6,260 nucleotides of DNA, taken from positions 1 to 6,260 of the forward strand of contig CAZXIV010000032.1 in the NCBI GenBank assembly GCA_964640945.1, given 5' to 3'. Below, in pieces: positions 6,082 through 6,260 of this stretch (its first letter is position 1; every line of letters starts with the position of its first letter). This DNA comes from JAGOUB01 sp964640945 (GTDB taxonomy: Bacteria; Patescibacteriota; Gracilibacteria; Peribacterales; Peribacteraceae). The translations under genes were made by a program, and so were the position numbers. Below the pieces are notes generated by a model. The model searched no databases. It was not told the origin of the DNA and worked only from the letters and a program-made list of their open reading frames with translations.

Positions 6082-6159
6082 GAGAATTTCATAAGGAAGG
6101 CATCTGCCTACATTTGGTATGGCACTTCTTTCTGCACGATCAAAGTATCAATCAGATTG

Positions 6160-6205
6160 GTGCCAACCAACGGTATCCACTTTCTTTGGCGCAAAGAAAG
6201 TGGAG
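6160..6205 (-). repeat. 46-bp dispersed repeat, right copy
   Basis: This is the exact reverse complement of 255-300. The hairpin lies at 6176-6204 (arms TCCACTTTCTTT and AAAGAAAGTGGA, loop GGCGC) and the 16-nt tail (6160-6175) points toward polX. It lies about 90 bp upstream of the polX start, between polX and the window edge. Confidence 0.85.
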
Positions 6206-6212
6206 GACGAGT

Positions 6213-6241
6213 GGTACTTTTGGCAGCGCGCCAAAAGTACC
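6213..6241. repeat. Second hairpin element beside the right repeat
   Basis: A perfect 12-bp inverted repeat, GGTACTTTTGGC (6213-6224) with GCCAAAAGTACC (6230-6241), surrounds the 5-nt loop AGCGC. It is only 8 bp from the hairpin of the 46-bp repeat and has the same 12-5-12 geometry with a loop ending GCGC. A partial half-copy CCAAAAGCGC follows, then the self-complementary GGCGCGCC (6252-6259). The cluster runs to the window edge and is probably incomplete. Confidence 0.75.
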
Positions 6242-6260
6242 CAAAAGCGCTGGCGCGCCG

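Overview
This is a stretch of bacterial chromosome, GC-rich by eye, with six genes that I accept. Four are recognisable: typA (ribosome-associated GTPase), an Ogt-type O6-alkylguanine-DNA alkyltransferase, a polysaccharide pyruvyl transferase-like protein, and polX (family X DNA polymerase fused to a PHP exonuclease). Two are small: a basic 61-residue protein resembling the DUF6800 type, and a 46-residue protein with eight cysteines. The phylum cannot be fixed from the sequence. PolX of the polymerase-PHP type, the DUF6800-like protein and the lack of strong Shine-Dalgarno sites would fit Planctomycetota/Verrucomicrobiota or a candidate-phylum (Patescibacteria-like) genome better than Enterobacteria. 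That is inference only.

Layout. Positions 1-326 hold no gene but much symmetry: an imperfect inverted repeat of about 156 bp (90-245), then a 46-bp repeat (255-300) that recurs inverted at the far end (6160-6205). A strong intrinsic terminator (327-354) closes typA. On the minus strand, read from high to low coordinates, come the transferase-like gene (3513-2740), ogt (2717-2271) and typA (2180-372). The first two are probably an operon, and typA may also have its own promoter. The cysteine-rich gene (3598-3738, plus strand) is divergent from the transferase-like gene and convergent with the small basic gene (3969-3784, minus). Upstream of the small basic gene is a 353-bp gap holding two TTGACA boxes, a perfect 15-bp palindrome, a G-quadruplex motif and an intrinsic terminator. 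Together these look like a stand-alone structured RNA or a leader/attenuator of about 175 nt. polX (6068-4323, minus) fills most of the right side. The right edge carries two hairpins with 12-bp arms and 5-nt loops.

Two themes stand out. First, five of the six genes have a TANNNT box 6-9 nt before the ATG and none has a strong Shine-Dalgarno site, which suggests leaderless or near-leaderless transcripts. For polX this moves the start 8 codons downstream of the longest reading frame. Second, the gene block is bracketed by identical, inward-facing 46-bp repeats containing a hairpin, probably members of a dispersed genomic repeat family. ogt and polX are both DNA-repair functions but lie in separate transcription units. 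No tRNA, rRNA, CRISPR array, insertion sequence or transposase gene was found.
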